Source: Sedimentibacter saalensis
Lineage (GTDB): Bacteria; Bacillota; Clostridia; Tissierellales; Sedimentibacteraceae
DNA length: 64,000 nucleotides
Reading direction: 5' to 3'
Assembly (NCBI RefSeq): GCF_007830175.1
Contig: NZ_VLKH01000002.1
Span: 310,001 to 374,000 of the forward strand
Shown: positions 56,361 to 63,249 of the stretch, piece by piece
Layout of the letters: each line of letters opens with the position of its first letter
Position numbering within the stretch: position 1 is the stretch's first letter
Made by a program: the position numbers and the translations under genes
Notes under the pieces: model-generated
Seen by the model: only the letters and a program-made list of their open reading frames with translations
The model's database searches: none
Told to the model about the DNA's origin: nothing

Positions 56361-56936
56361 TTACATTATTACTTCAACAGCATCTCCGTTTACAAGTCCT
56401 GCTGCGTTTCCTTCTTCTACATCAAGGTGCATGTCTAAAGCATATTCGTCATGAACTCTTATAAGCACGTTGTCAAAAGTTAAACCTCTTGGTCCGCCGA
56501 CTTTAACCTGTACTATGTCTTTGTCTTTAAGACCGTACTTTGCTGCATCAGATGTGTGCATGTGAATGTGTCTAGAAGCTGCTATAACACCTTTTTCAAG
56601 TTCAACTTCTCCGCATGGTCCAACAAGCTTAACTCCCGGTGTACCTTCAGTCTTTCCTGAATCTCTTACAGGAACTTCTTTCAATCCAAGTGTAAATCCA
56701 TCTGACAATGAAATTTCAACCTGTGTTTCTTTTCTTGCCGGTCCTAATATTCTCACACCTTTAATTGTTCTTTTAGGACCTACCAGGTCAACTTTTTCAT
56801 CACATGCAAATTGTCCAGGCTGGCTTAAATCTTTGATAGGTGTCAGTTCATGTCCTTCACCGAATAGTATATTTATATGTTCTTTGCTTAAATGAACATG
56901 TTTGTTTGATAAACCCACTGTTACTTGAAAACTCAT
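56361..56936 (-). CDS. pduL: phosphate propanoyltransferase (PduL-type phosphotransacylase)
   Basis: 191 residues with two PduL domains. Zn-binding His are visible in VGLSNKHVHLSKEH and IAASRHIHMHTSDAAKYG; GPCGEVELEKGVIAASRH and HLDVEEGNAAGLVNGD complete the family pattern. It exchanges CoA and phosphate on short acyl groups. There is no microcompartment gene nearby and no encapsulation peptide at the N-terminus, so it is probably the free housekeeping form. In a glycine reducer it could link acetyl phosphate to acetyl-CoA. Confidence 0.94.
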   Translation of the reverse strand: MSFQVTVGLSNKHVHLSKEHINILFGEGHELTPIKDLSQPGQFACDEKVDLVGPKRTIKGVRILGPARKETQVEISLSDGFTLGLKEVPVRDSGKTEGTPGVKLVGPCGEVELEKGVIAASRHIHMHTSDAAKYGLKDKDIVQVKVGGPRGLTFDNVLIRVHDEYALDMHLDVEEGNAAGLVNGDAVEVIM

Positions 56937-57030
56937 GTTTTTCCTCCGTTAATTTAATTTTTCTAGAAAAATTATAATATACTGAAGAAATAATATCAAC
57001 TCTAAATTTCATAATTTTTAATTATATTGA

Positions 57031-57924
57031 TTATTTAACTTTTTTTACCTCTATCTCCGGAACAATTCTATAAAATATGCTCAGCAAAGACAAAATTATA
57101 AAGTAATAAAAAATGTATCTTGAAACTATGCTGTTTGGAATGAGTTTTGACGAAAAATAAAAAAACACTGCTGCAGCCACATAAAGAATTGTTTTTTTAC
57201 TGTCGAAAACATTATTTTTTACTTCTTCTTTTTCTGCAATTTTCTTTTCGTTGCATATTTGCTCTATAAAACATTCATCTTCAGGAAGCATATTTTGTTT
57301 TTCAACTCTATCATAAAGTTCATCAATATCAAGAATTTTTATGTCAAGCTTTTGGTTGAATTTTTCGAGAAGTTCGAAAGCCCCCTGGCTAATGGAGCCC
57401 GTTACTGCCAGATAACCTGTTCGTATGCCGTTTTGTCCCATAAATTCAATCATGCTGCGCACATCAGTTTTTTCAACTTCATTTTCTTCAAGGAGTTTAA
57501 ATATTTTAATGCAATGAATAATTCCTTCTTTTTCAGCCAAATACATATGATGTCCTTTTTTTATGTAATTTCTCCATCCTTCTTTTTCAAGCAAATATCC
57601 TATGAAAAGTTCAAAATCGGCTGTATTGATTTCTGAAAGCTTTCTTTTGAAGTGGTCTTTCTTTATTCTTGTAAAAAGCTTGTTTTTTCCTTCCTTTTTC
57701 ATGCGTTCCACGTTCATTTTATTTATGAGCGTAAATATAAGAAAAACCTCAGCACAAAAAAGAACAGATAAAAAAATGTCGCTTGTCATGAAAAACATAA
57801 CTGTAAGTACAAAAATGCTTAATAATATTTTATATAAAACCAAATCTGTCCTGTAGCTGAAGTATTTTCTGCTTCCCAGTGCTTCTTTTACAAAAATTCT
57901 TTTCATGTTTTTGTCGTTAATCAT
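57031..57924 (-). CDS. membrane protein with a degenerate Mrr-like restriction endonuclease fold
   Basis: 297 residues. Two membrane segments at about 30-68, a soluble middle and two at about 245-290. Residues 95-205 follow the Mrr-like plan: ADFELFIGYLLEKEGW, then a strand pair and HCIKIFKLLEENEVEKTDVRSMIEF, LAVTGSISQGAFELLEKF and IKILDIDEL. The usual catalytic D...(E/Q)xK pattern is only partly kept (HCIK retains Lys, while the preceding GiD is GHHMYLAE). It may bind rather than cut DNA. I do not know its function; it stands alone. Confidence 0.6.
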   Translation of the reverse strand: MINDKNMKRIFVKEALGSRKYFSYRTDLVLYKILLSIFVLTVMFFMTSDIFLSVLFCAEVFLIFTLINKMNVERMKKEGKNKLFTRIKKDHFKRKLSEINTADFELFIGYLLEKEGWRNYIKKGHHMYLAEKEGIIHCIKIFKLLEENEVEKTDVRSMIEFMGQNGIRTGYLAVTGSISQGAFELLEKFNQKLDIKILDIDELYDRVEKQNMLPEDECFIEQICNEKKIAEKEEVKNNVFDSKKTILYVAAAVFFYFSSKLIPNSIVSRYIFYYFIILSLLSIFYRIVPEIEVKKVK

Positions 57925-57974
57925 AAAATCACCTCTTTGTAATTATTTCCAATATACCTTGTTTTATACAGCAA

Positions 57975-57998
57975 TAAAAAAACTGTCCTAAGACAGTT
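57975..57998 (-). terminator. intrinsic terminator after the XRE-cupin operon
   Basis: AACTGTC / GACAGTT with a 4-nt loop followed by TTTTTATTGC on the minus strand, about 110 bp after the small-protein stop. Confidence 0.75.
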
Positions 57999-58051
57999 AG
58001 ACTATTGAAACCTAATTTTCATCGTAGGGGCGGATCTTGTGTCCGCCCGTG
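57999..58051. repeat. dispersed GTAGGGGCGGA element
   Basis: AGACTATTGA (57999-58008) is followed by GTAGGGGCGGATCTTGTGTCC and a hairpin GGGCGGA / TCCGCCC (58029-58049). The same words occur at 3835-3868. The GC content stands out against the AT-rich gap. Confidence 0.6.
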
Positions 58052-58106
58052 GTTCTAATACAATAATTTAGTTATCTTCGGGAAAATTTCTCCCTTGTAC
58101 AGTTTT

Positions 58107-58280
58107 TTAAATTCCGTTTACAGCCTGCTCAAGCTTATCAAGATACTTGATTGGGAAATATGCAAGCAGTTCCTTGAACTGTTCAACTGTAAGCCCTTGA
58201 GCAGAAGTATATAATTTAATTTTTTCATCCAGACTGGCATTTATGAATTCTTCTTTGATTTCTTCAAATTTCTTTTCCAT
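58107..58280 (-). CDS. small hypothetical protein after the XRE-cupin regulator
   Basis: 57 residues from an ATG at 58280 with AGAGGAGAAA upstream, starting MEKKFEEIKEEFINASLDEK. The longer reading to 58379 overlaps the regulator and lacks a ribosome site. It is rich in charged residues and predicted all-helical, with no membrane segment. I do not recognise it. It lies 14 bp after the regulator stop and so shares its transcript. Confidence 0.65.
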   Translation of the reverse strand: MEKKFEEIKEEFINASLDEKIKLYTSAQGLTVEQFKELLAYFPIKYLDKLEQAVNGI

Positions 58281-58294
58281 TTTCTCCTCTTTCT

Positions 58295-58843
58295 TTAATA
58301 TATTCCCGGCGATGCAATGCACATAATTTCTGTTGTTTCTTCTGATGGATTGAACAATTTGTGCGGGATGTTCGAGCATATGTAAATGCTGTCGCCTTCT
58401 TCGATTATTTCATTGTAATCCGCAAAATTAACTATCAATTTTCCTTTTATTATTATTACACATTTATCAGAATCTATTATTAAAAAATTTTCACTATCCC
58501 ATTTTCCCGGTTCAATAGAGCTTTTGAATATTGAAAATTTCATATTGTTTTTTTGCTCATTTCCTATGGGAAGCAAAAATTCAAGCTCCTGATTCTTTTC
58601 CGGATAAATTAGTCTTTGTCTGTCTTCTTTCCTTGTAACAGTTACGCTTACTGTTTCGTCCAGAAAATAATAGGGCGAGATTCCAAATACTCTGCAAATC
58701 TTAGTAAGAGCAGTCAAAGAAGGCTCAATGAGGTTTCTTTCCACCTGAGATATGTAGCTTGAAGTAAATCCTGACTTCTCAGCAAGTTCATCTATTGTCA
58801 TTTCATTGTGCTTTCTTAATTTTCTAACCTTATTGCCGTCCAT
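58295..58843 (-). CDS. XRE-family regulator with C-terminal cupin domain
   Basis: 182 residues. Helix-turn-helix at about 5-60 (VRKLRKHNEMTIDELAEKSGFTSSYISQVERNLIEPSLTAL) and a cupin_2 domain at about 110-180 (SDKCVIIIKGKLIVNFADYNEIIEEGDSIYICSNIPHKLFNPS). The plan matches PuuR/SutR-like regulators that sense small metabolites through the cupin. No obvious target gene lies nearby except the small protein that follows. Confidence 0.9.
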   Translation of the reverse strand: MDGNKVRKLRKHNEMTIDELAEKSGFTSSYISQVERNLIEPSLTALTKICRVFGISPYYFLDETVSVTVTRKEDRQRLIYPEKNQELEFLLPIGNEQKNNMKFSIFKSSIEPGKWDSENFLIIDSDKCVIIIKGKLIVNFADYNEIIEEGDSIYICSNIPHKLFNPSEETTEIMCIASPGIY

Positions 58844-58960
58844 TTTTTACTCCGATTTGAATTTGTAAAATGATATTACTCTAATAAGGCCAATTAGTCA
58901 ATATATTTCAACATAAATGAGAACTTTTATTATTATAATTATTATTCATTTTAAATAAAC

Positions 58961-58990
58961 ACACCTGTTAAGCTGTAGCTTAACAGGTGT
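58961..58990 (-). terminator. terminator after the small 57-residue gene
   Basis: A 14-bp perfect stem ACACCTGTTAAGCT / AGCTTAACAGGTGT with a 2-nt centre starts 4 bp after the stop; the minus strand continues GTTTATTTAAAA. Confidence 0.75.
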
Positions 58991-58993
58991 TTG

Positions 58994-59167
58994 TTACTCT
59001 TTGTTTTTCTTTTCTCGTGAATCATAAAAATTTTGAAAATTGTCATCCTTAAGGCCAAATACAGCTCTTGCACTTTCAGCCTGTGGATCATGTTTTATAT
59101 GTCTTGAATGGAATTTTCCGTCTTCTTTTTTGTTATTGCTCGTACTTTTCATTTTATTATCTGTCAT
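58994..59167 (-). CDS. small conserved clostridial protein (57 residues)
   Basis: The ATG at 59167 has AGGAGAAATTT upstream and the frame runs to TAA at 58994. The protein starts MTDNKMKSTSNNKKEDG and contains KFHSRHIKHDPQAESARAVF, then GLKDDNFQNFYDSREKKNKE. The HDPQAESARAVFGL block looks like that of small conserved clostridial proteins I recall as the CPC_1213 family; this is from memory. It is highly charged, with no membrane segment. It has its own terminator. Confidence 0.75.
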   Translation of the reverse strand: MTDNKMKSTSNNKKEDGKFHSRHIKHDPQAESARAVFGLKDDNFQNFYDSREKKNKE

Positions 59168-59232
59168 AAATTTCTCCTATAAGGTTTTTATTATTATGTC
59201 AGATTTTTATTTCAATATGCGTTTTTCAATAT

Positions 59233-59499
59233 TTAAATTTCATCATCAAGATGGTCATTTAAATCTCTTGATTCCAGCAGTTCCCTTGCAACTTCAAGAA
59301 CATGTGCAGGAACGTACAAATCAATTCCGTAAAAATTTACTCCTGTGTAGATTTCCATGAGTGCTCCTGCACCCTTTTCTTTTTTAAGCACAGGTATTCC
59401 GTATGATTTAAGTTTCGAAATTATTATTTCTGCTTCAACATTGTCCAAATTTGTCAGCAAAAGCGCTTCATCATCGCCGTTTATATATTCGTCAGCCAT
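59233..59499 (-). CDS. DUF2007-like putative signal-transducing protein
   Basis: 88 residues: ALLLTNLDNVEAEIIISKLKSYGIPVLKKEKGAGALMEIYTG...GIDLYVPAHVLEVARELLE. This is the DUF2007 plan: an alpha-beta PII-like fold with a helix that would select between two strands. Function unknown. GGAGGAATGT precedes the start, and a sigma-A-like promoter lies upstream. Confidence 0.85.
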   Translation of the reverse strand: MADEYINGDDEALLLTNLDNVEAEIIISKLKSYGIPVLKKEKGAGALMEIYTGVNFYGIDLYVPAHVLEVARELLESRDLNDHLDDEI

Positions 59500-59527
59500 A
59501 CATTCCTCCTGAAATATTTGTTAATTC

Positions 59528-59556
59528 ATTATACAACATTATTACTTTGTTTTCCA
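59528..59556 (-). promoter_or_regulatory. sigma-A promoter of the DUF2007 gene
   Basis: TGGAAA, 17-bp spacer ending TTG, and TATAAT on the minus strand, about 30 bp before the start codon. Confidence 0.55.
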
Positions 59557-59563
59557 TATAAAA

Positions 59564-59618
59564 GTTGCTCCGCAACTCCGCTAGGGGGAATTATGTCCCC
59601 CGACCGCGCAAAAAACTT
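59564..59618. repeat. GC-rich intergenic palindrome
   Basis: AGTTGCTCCGCAACT and GGGGGAATTATGTCCCCC hairpins stand next to each other in an AT-rich gap. They resemble the other GC-rich dispersed elements in the window but are not the same sequence. Confidence 0.45.
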
Positions 59619-59626
59619 TAGTATAT

Positions 59627-59653
59627 AAAAAAAGACTGAACAATCAGTCTTTT
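59627..59653 (-). terminator. intrinsic terminator of niaX
   Basis: AAAAGACTGA / TCAGTCTTTT with a 4-nt loop followed by TTTATATAC on the minus strand, about 75 bp after the niaX stop. A second inverted repeat, AAGGATCTC / GAGATCCTT (59676-59697), lies between and may be a REP-like hairpin. Confidence 0.75.
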
Positions 59654-59727
59654 AATTAACATACTGGAGACTTTCAAGGATCTCTTTCGAGATCCTTTCA
59701 TCTCAAAATATAAGAGGGAATAAATAC

Positions 59728-60294
59728 TTAATTGACACTTGCTTCTTTTTGAAACTTTACTGTCTTCGTAACCGGCTTCCATATTGCCTGTGCCAGGTAA
59801 AAATCAATCATGCTGTGGACAACCGTTCCAACTCCCACAAGAAGTATTACGCTTGTTACAAATCCTTTTGCATAGTATCCGGAACTCATGCTGTTTCCGA
59901 AATAAAACGGAACAACAACCGCCACTTCAGAAAGCCCATGTATCAAGCCAATTCCCAGAGAAAAAAGCTGTGACGATTTAAATGACTTTAGCATACCGGG
60001 ATATTTCTTAAGAAGAAGCGACCCTGCTGCTGCAAATATAATGTGGGAAGCCGCTCGAAACACAATTACTATGGGAAAACCTGCAAGCAAGAACCCAACT
60101 GCTGTTCCAACAGAAACAAATACTGCTGTTGAAGGCGAAATAAACATTGCTATAAAAATCGCCACATGGCTTGCAAGAGTAAACGATGCAGGTTCCATAG
60201 TTATTTTTATTGGGGATATAATTGGTATTATTATTCCTATTGCGCAAAGAAGCGCTGATACAACCATTGAATAGATATTTGAAGTTTTTTTCAT
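59728..60294 (-). CDS. niaX: niacin ECF transporter S component (NiaX-like)
   Basis: 188 residues from the ATG at 60294 (AAAGGATATAAA upstream), with about five to six membrane segments. MVVSALLCAIGIIIPIISPIKITMEPASFTLASHVAIFIAMFISP is the typical opening of this S-component family; the GLIHGLSEVAVVVPFYFG block follows. It binds vitamin substrate and docks to the shared EcfAAT module, encoded elsewhere. The upstream NiaR gene and a palindromic operator in the gap support niacin. Confidence 0.85.
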   Translation of the reverse strand: MKKTSNIYSMVVSALLCAIGIIIPIISPIKITMEPASFTLASHVAIFIAMFISPSTAVFVSVGTAVGFLLAGFPIVIVFRAASHIIFAAAGSLLLKKYPGMLKSFKSSQLFSLGIGLIHGLSEVAVVVPFYFGNSMSSGYYAKGFVTSVILLVGVGTVVHSMIDFYLAQAIWKPVTKTVKFQKEASVN

Positions 60295-60320
60295 TTTATA
60301 TCCTTTCCAAAACATATGTT

Positions 60321-60352
60321 ATGTGTCTTGTTAGGTGTCTTGACACATGTTT
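60321..60352. promoter_or_regulatory. candidate NiaR operator
   Basis: A perfect palindrome GTGTC-TT-GACAC (60335-60346), extended by an upstream direct copy of GTGTCTTG (60323-60330), lies between niaR and niaX, 27-58 bp before the niaX start. Known NiaR sites are palindromes of this kind with TGTC/GACA arms. Confidence 0.65.
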
Positions 60353-60389
60353 ACACAATTATAAATAATGTTTATTGTTTTGTCAATAC

Positions 60390-60905
60390 TTACTCCAAAA
60401 TAATGCTCTGTTTTCTCAGCGCTTCCTTAATTCTTTTTAATGCTTCTTCGTCCCTGCACCTTATGGTGTGAAGGTGAATGCCGCCTGTTAAATTGCTTAA
60501 AGGCAACGCCTGGTTGCTTTTTATCTTTTCCATGAACAAATCAACATCGTAGCGAGAAGAAATACGAAGTTCACCCACTATTTGTCCGTACACGGGATGT
60601 TCAACAGTAACATCTACCACTGTTCCTCCGTTATCAACCACTGCATACAGTTCTTCTGCCATATTTTTGTCATCATGACTGCAAGCTATGGTGTATGAGT
60701 TGTCACTTTTTTCTGCTTCTGAATTTATGACATAGCCTCTTGGAGTAGCAGATATTTTTATTCCTGCAGCACGCATGAGAGCAATGTCTCCAACTATGAC
60801 TTGACGGCTTACGGAAAAAGTCTTTGCAAGAGCAGTTGCGCTCACCGGCTCAGTGTTGTTTCTCAATGTATTTTCTATTTTTTTTCTTCTTTCTTCTGAA
60901 GGCAT
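60390..60905 (-). CDS. niaR: niacin-responsive repressor NiaR
   Basis: 171 residues from the ATG at 60905 (AAAGGAGGAAAT upstream). Winged helix at about 5-60 (KIENTLRNNTEPVSATALAKTFSVSRQVIVGDIALMRAAG) and the 3H domain at about 75-170 with conserved His in ACSHDDKNMAEELY, TVEHPVYGQIVGEL and GGIHLHTIRC. NiaR represses niacin uptake and NAD synthesis genes when niacin is present. The longer reading to 60995 would extend into the tRNA gene. Confidence 0.93.
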   Translation of the reverse strand: MPSEERRKKIENTLRNNTEPVSATALAKTFSVSRQVIVGDIALMRAAGIKISATPRGYVINSEAEKSDNSYTIACSHDDKNMAEELYAVVDNGGTVVDVTVEHPVYGQIVGELRISSRYDVDLFMEKIKSNQALPLSNLTGGIHLHTIRCRDEEALKRIKEALRKQSIILE

Positions 60906-60934
60906 ATTTCCTCCTTTAAAAAAGGGTATAAAAA

Positions 60935-61011
60935 TGGTCGGAGTGAAAGGATTTGAACCTTCGGCCTCTTGGTCCCGAACCAAGCGCGATACCAAGCTTC
61001 GCTACACCCCG
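60935..61011 (-). tRNA. tRNA-Pro (anticodon CGG)
   Basis: 77 nt including an encoded CCA. The acceptor CGGGGTG / CACTCCG pairs with one G-U. The D arm is TAGCGAAGCTTGGTATCGC, the anticodon stem CTTGG / CCAAG with loop TTCGGGA gives anticodon CGG (codon CCG), and the T loop is TTCAAAT. It lies between niaR and the glycosylase gene on the same strand. Confidence 0.97.
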
Positions 61012-61047
61012 ACAACATTTATATTATAATAACATAATAGCTGTTTG

Positions 61048-61920
61048 TCAATCCTTTCCTACATTTAATTCCCTTGCATAATAGAACAAATACTGCTGTG
61101 CATAGCCTGAAAAATCTCCGAATTTTTCTTCTGCAAATCGTCTTATTTCCTTGTCGCTTGTATCCTTGTCCACATATAAAGTCTGCATAACTCTTCTCAC
61201 CCATACATCAACCGGAAACGTGTCAAACTGCTTCATTGAAAACAAAAGTATGCAGTTAGCAACCTTGTCCCCTATTCCGCTATATGTCTTCAAATAATCA
61301 AGGCCTTCCTGGTAACTTTTATTCTTTAAATCGTATATTGTGTCTCTTTCATTAAGAAACCTTTCTGCGGCATCCTTGATTCTTGGAGCCCTAAATCCTG
61401 CCTTGCATTCTATGATTTTATCAACAGGTGCTTCTGCAAGCTGTTCTGGAGTTGGAAAAGAATAATAATCTCTTCCCCTGTAGCTGGTTATGAAATTTCC
61501 AAATTTGCAGCTTAAGTTTTCTATAACTTTTTTAATCATTGGAATTCTGTTGTTGGCAGAAATCATGAACGATATCATGGTTTCCCATTCATCTTGATTT
61601 AATATTCTTATTCCACAGCCGAAATCTATTGCTTTTTTCATTATGTCATCTGTACTAACCTTTTCTTTAATTTTTTCGTAGTCAGTATCAAGGTCAAAAT
61701 AATCTTTGACAATATGGTAATCATCTAAAGTTAAATTATCAAAAATAACTTTTGTTCCTAGTTGTGACACATTTATTACTTTTCCTGAGACAACTCCCGT
61801 ATAGGAACCGTCCTCTTCTTTGTTCCACCTGAAGCACTGTCCGCAATCAAAAATATGTGTTGTATTGAAGTCCTTTATATCTTCAATGATAAGCATGTTG
61901 TCTTTTTCTATAATTTTCAT
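61048..61920 (-). CDS. ogg: 8-oxoguanine DNA glycosylase (OGG type)
   Basis: 290 residues. N-terminal OGG_N domain (FNTTHIFDCGQCFRWNKEEDGSYTGVV), then HhH-GPD: SFMISANNRIPMIKKVIENL, the hairpin YSGIGDKVANCILLF with catalytic Lys, and the Asp in FDTFPVDVWVRRVM. It removes 8-oxoguanine and cuts the abasic site. The C-terminus FGDFSGYAQQYLFYYAREL is also typical. Start AGAGGTGAAAA. Confidence 0.94.
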   Translation of the reverse strand: MKIIEKDNMLIIEDIKDFNTTHIFDCGQCFRWNKEEDGSYTGVVSGKVINVSQLGTKVIFDNLTLDDYHIVKDYFDLDTDYEKIKEKVSTDDIMKKAIDFGCGIRILNQDEWETMISFMISANNRIPMIKKVIENLSCKFGNFITSYRGRDYYSFPTPEQLAEAPVDKIIECKAGFRAPRIKDAAERFLNERDTIYDLKNKSYQEGLDYLKTYSGIGDKVANCILLFSMKQFDTFPVDVWVRRVMQTLYVDKDTSDKEIRRFAEEKFGDFSGYAQQYLFYYARELNVGKD

Positions 61921-61929
61921 TTTTCACCT

Positions 61930-62565
61930 CTATAAATGCTCAATAAAGCTTCCTTGTCCGAAAATTCTAGCCTTATCCATATATTCTTCACTTTCATCAA
62001 TTCTTTGTTCTTCTTCATAGATTTTGCTTAAAAAGTAATGGCTCAGAGCAATTCTGTAATCATTGGCTGCACTTTTAGTTATATTGACAAAATATTCATC
62101 TCTGCTCTTTCCTTTTCCATTGAAGAAATCTGCAGCAGCATATATAAATTCAACAGATGTCTTATTGACATTTTTCTTTAGATAAATGTCAATTGCTTCC
62201 TTTGCTTCATTCAAAACATCATTGGCTCTATCTGTTCTGCCTGAGAAAAACAAGCTTAATATAAGGTTGTGATAATATAATGCTTGCCAGTTTGAAGGAA
62301 TTTTTTCAACTTTTTGTTCAAGAATATTTATTGCCTCATCAAACATCCCGGAGTAAAACAATCCTGTTGACTTTTGTATGAGATTTATGTTTCTTTCTCT
62401 TTCTGATTGTATTTTCAAAAGCAATTCATCAGTTTCATCAACATATCTTTCAGGATTTTTGTCAATATAAAGAAGCTTGTTAAAAAATTCTGCCTGTTTG
62501 TACAATACATGCCTTTTATATGCAAAATACAAAATTATAACAATTATGATCAGTGGAAAATACAT
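61930..62565 (-). CDS. membrane-anchored TPR-like protein, paralogue A
   Basis: 211 residues. One N-terminal membrane segment (about 2-14) is followed by helical repeats of TPR type: STGLFYSGMFDEAINILEQKVEKIPSNWQALYYHNLILSLFFSGRTDRANDVLNEA and SHYFLSKIYEEEQRIDESEEYMDKARIFGQGSFIEHL. The next gene encodes a protein of the same plan. Function unknown; helical-repeat proteins mediate protein contacts. Confidence 0.8.
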   Translation of the reverse strand: MYFPLIIIVIILYFAYKRHVLYKQAEFFNKLLYIDKNPERYVDETDELLLKIQSERERNINLIQKSTGLFYSGMFDEAINILEQKVEKIPSNWQALYYHNLILSLFFSGRTDRANDVLNEAKEAIDIYLKKNVNKTSVEFIYAAADFFNGKGKSRDEYFVNITKSAANDYRIALSHYFLSKIYEEEQRIDESEEYMDKARIFGQGSFIEHL

Positions 62566-62578
62566 TTTTTTCTCCTTA

Positions 62579-63226
62579 TTAACTATTTTTTCTTGAAAGC
62601 TCTTCTAAGAAGCTACCCTTGCCTAATTCAGCTGTTAAATTAAACTGTGCAACCGATTCACCCTTGTTGTTCTCTGATTTGAATATGAGGCCCAGAAAAT
62701 AATGTCCCATGGCTTTTCTGTAGTCATTTGCTCCATTTTTACAAAGCTCCGAAAAATAGTCTTTGTTCTTCTTACCGTTGAAATAATCAGAAACAGCATA
62801 TACAATTTCAATCATTTCAGTGTAATAATTATTATTTTTAAACTCTTCAAACATTGATTTAGCTTTTTTCATATTTTCATGGGCTTTCTGATTTTCACCC
62901 TTAAAATATAAACTTAAAATCAAATTCTGATAGTAAATGGGTTCCCAGTTTTTAGGCACATTTTTCAAATCATTTGTAAGAATATTTATAACTTCATCAA
63001 ATTTACCCATATAGAACAAACCCGTTGTTTTCTGCAGTACATTGATAATTATGTTTTTAGGGCTTTGTTTTCTTTCCAATATTTTGTCAAGGGCCTTAAC
63101 ATAGCTTCCCGGGTCTTTTTTTATAAACAGCAGATTGTTTAATTTATTTATCTGATCAATTTGCTTTTTTGATTTTAAAAATATTGCCGATAAAAACAAT
63201 ATCATAAAAAAAACTACATATTCCAT
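62579..63226 (-). CDS. membrane-anchored TPR-like protein, paralogue B
   Basis: 215 residues, one N-terminal membrane segment (about 3-18). It shares with paralogue A the order KTTGLFYMGKFDEVINIL, P(K/S)NW, YYQNLILSLYFKGENQKAHENMKKA, DYFNGK, ANDYRKAMGHYFL and the end GSFLEEL. The two genes are 13 bp apart and clearly arose by tandem duplication. Function unknown. Confidence 0.8.
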   Translation of the reverse strand: MEYVVFFMILFLSAIFLKSKKQIDQINKLNNLLFIKKDPGSYVKALDKILERKQSPKNIIINVLQKTTGLFYMGKFDEVINILTNDLKNVPKNWEPIYYQNLILSLYFKGENQKAHENMKKAKSMFEEFKNNNYYTEMIEIVYAVSDYFNGKKNKDYFSELCKNGANDYRKAMGHYFLGLIFKSENNKGESVAQFNLTAELGKGSFLEELSRKNS

Positions 63227-63249
63227 GGTATCTCCTTAAATTTTATATT

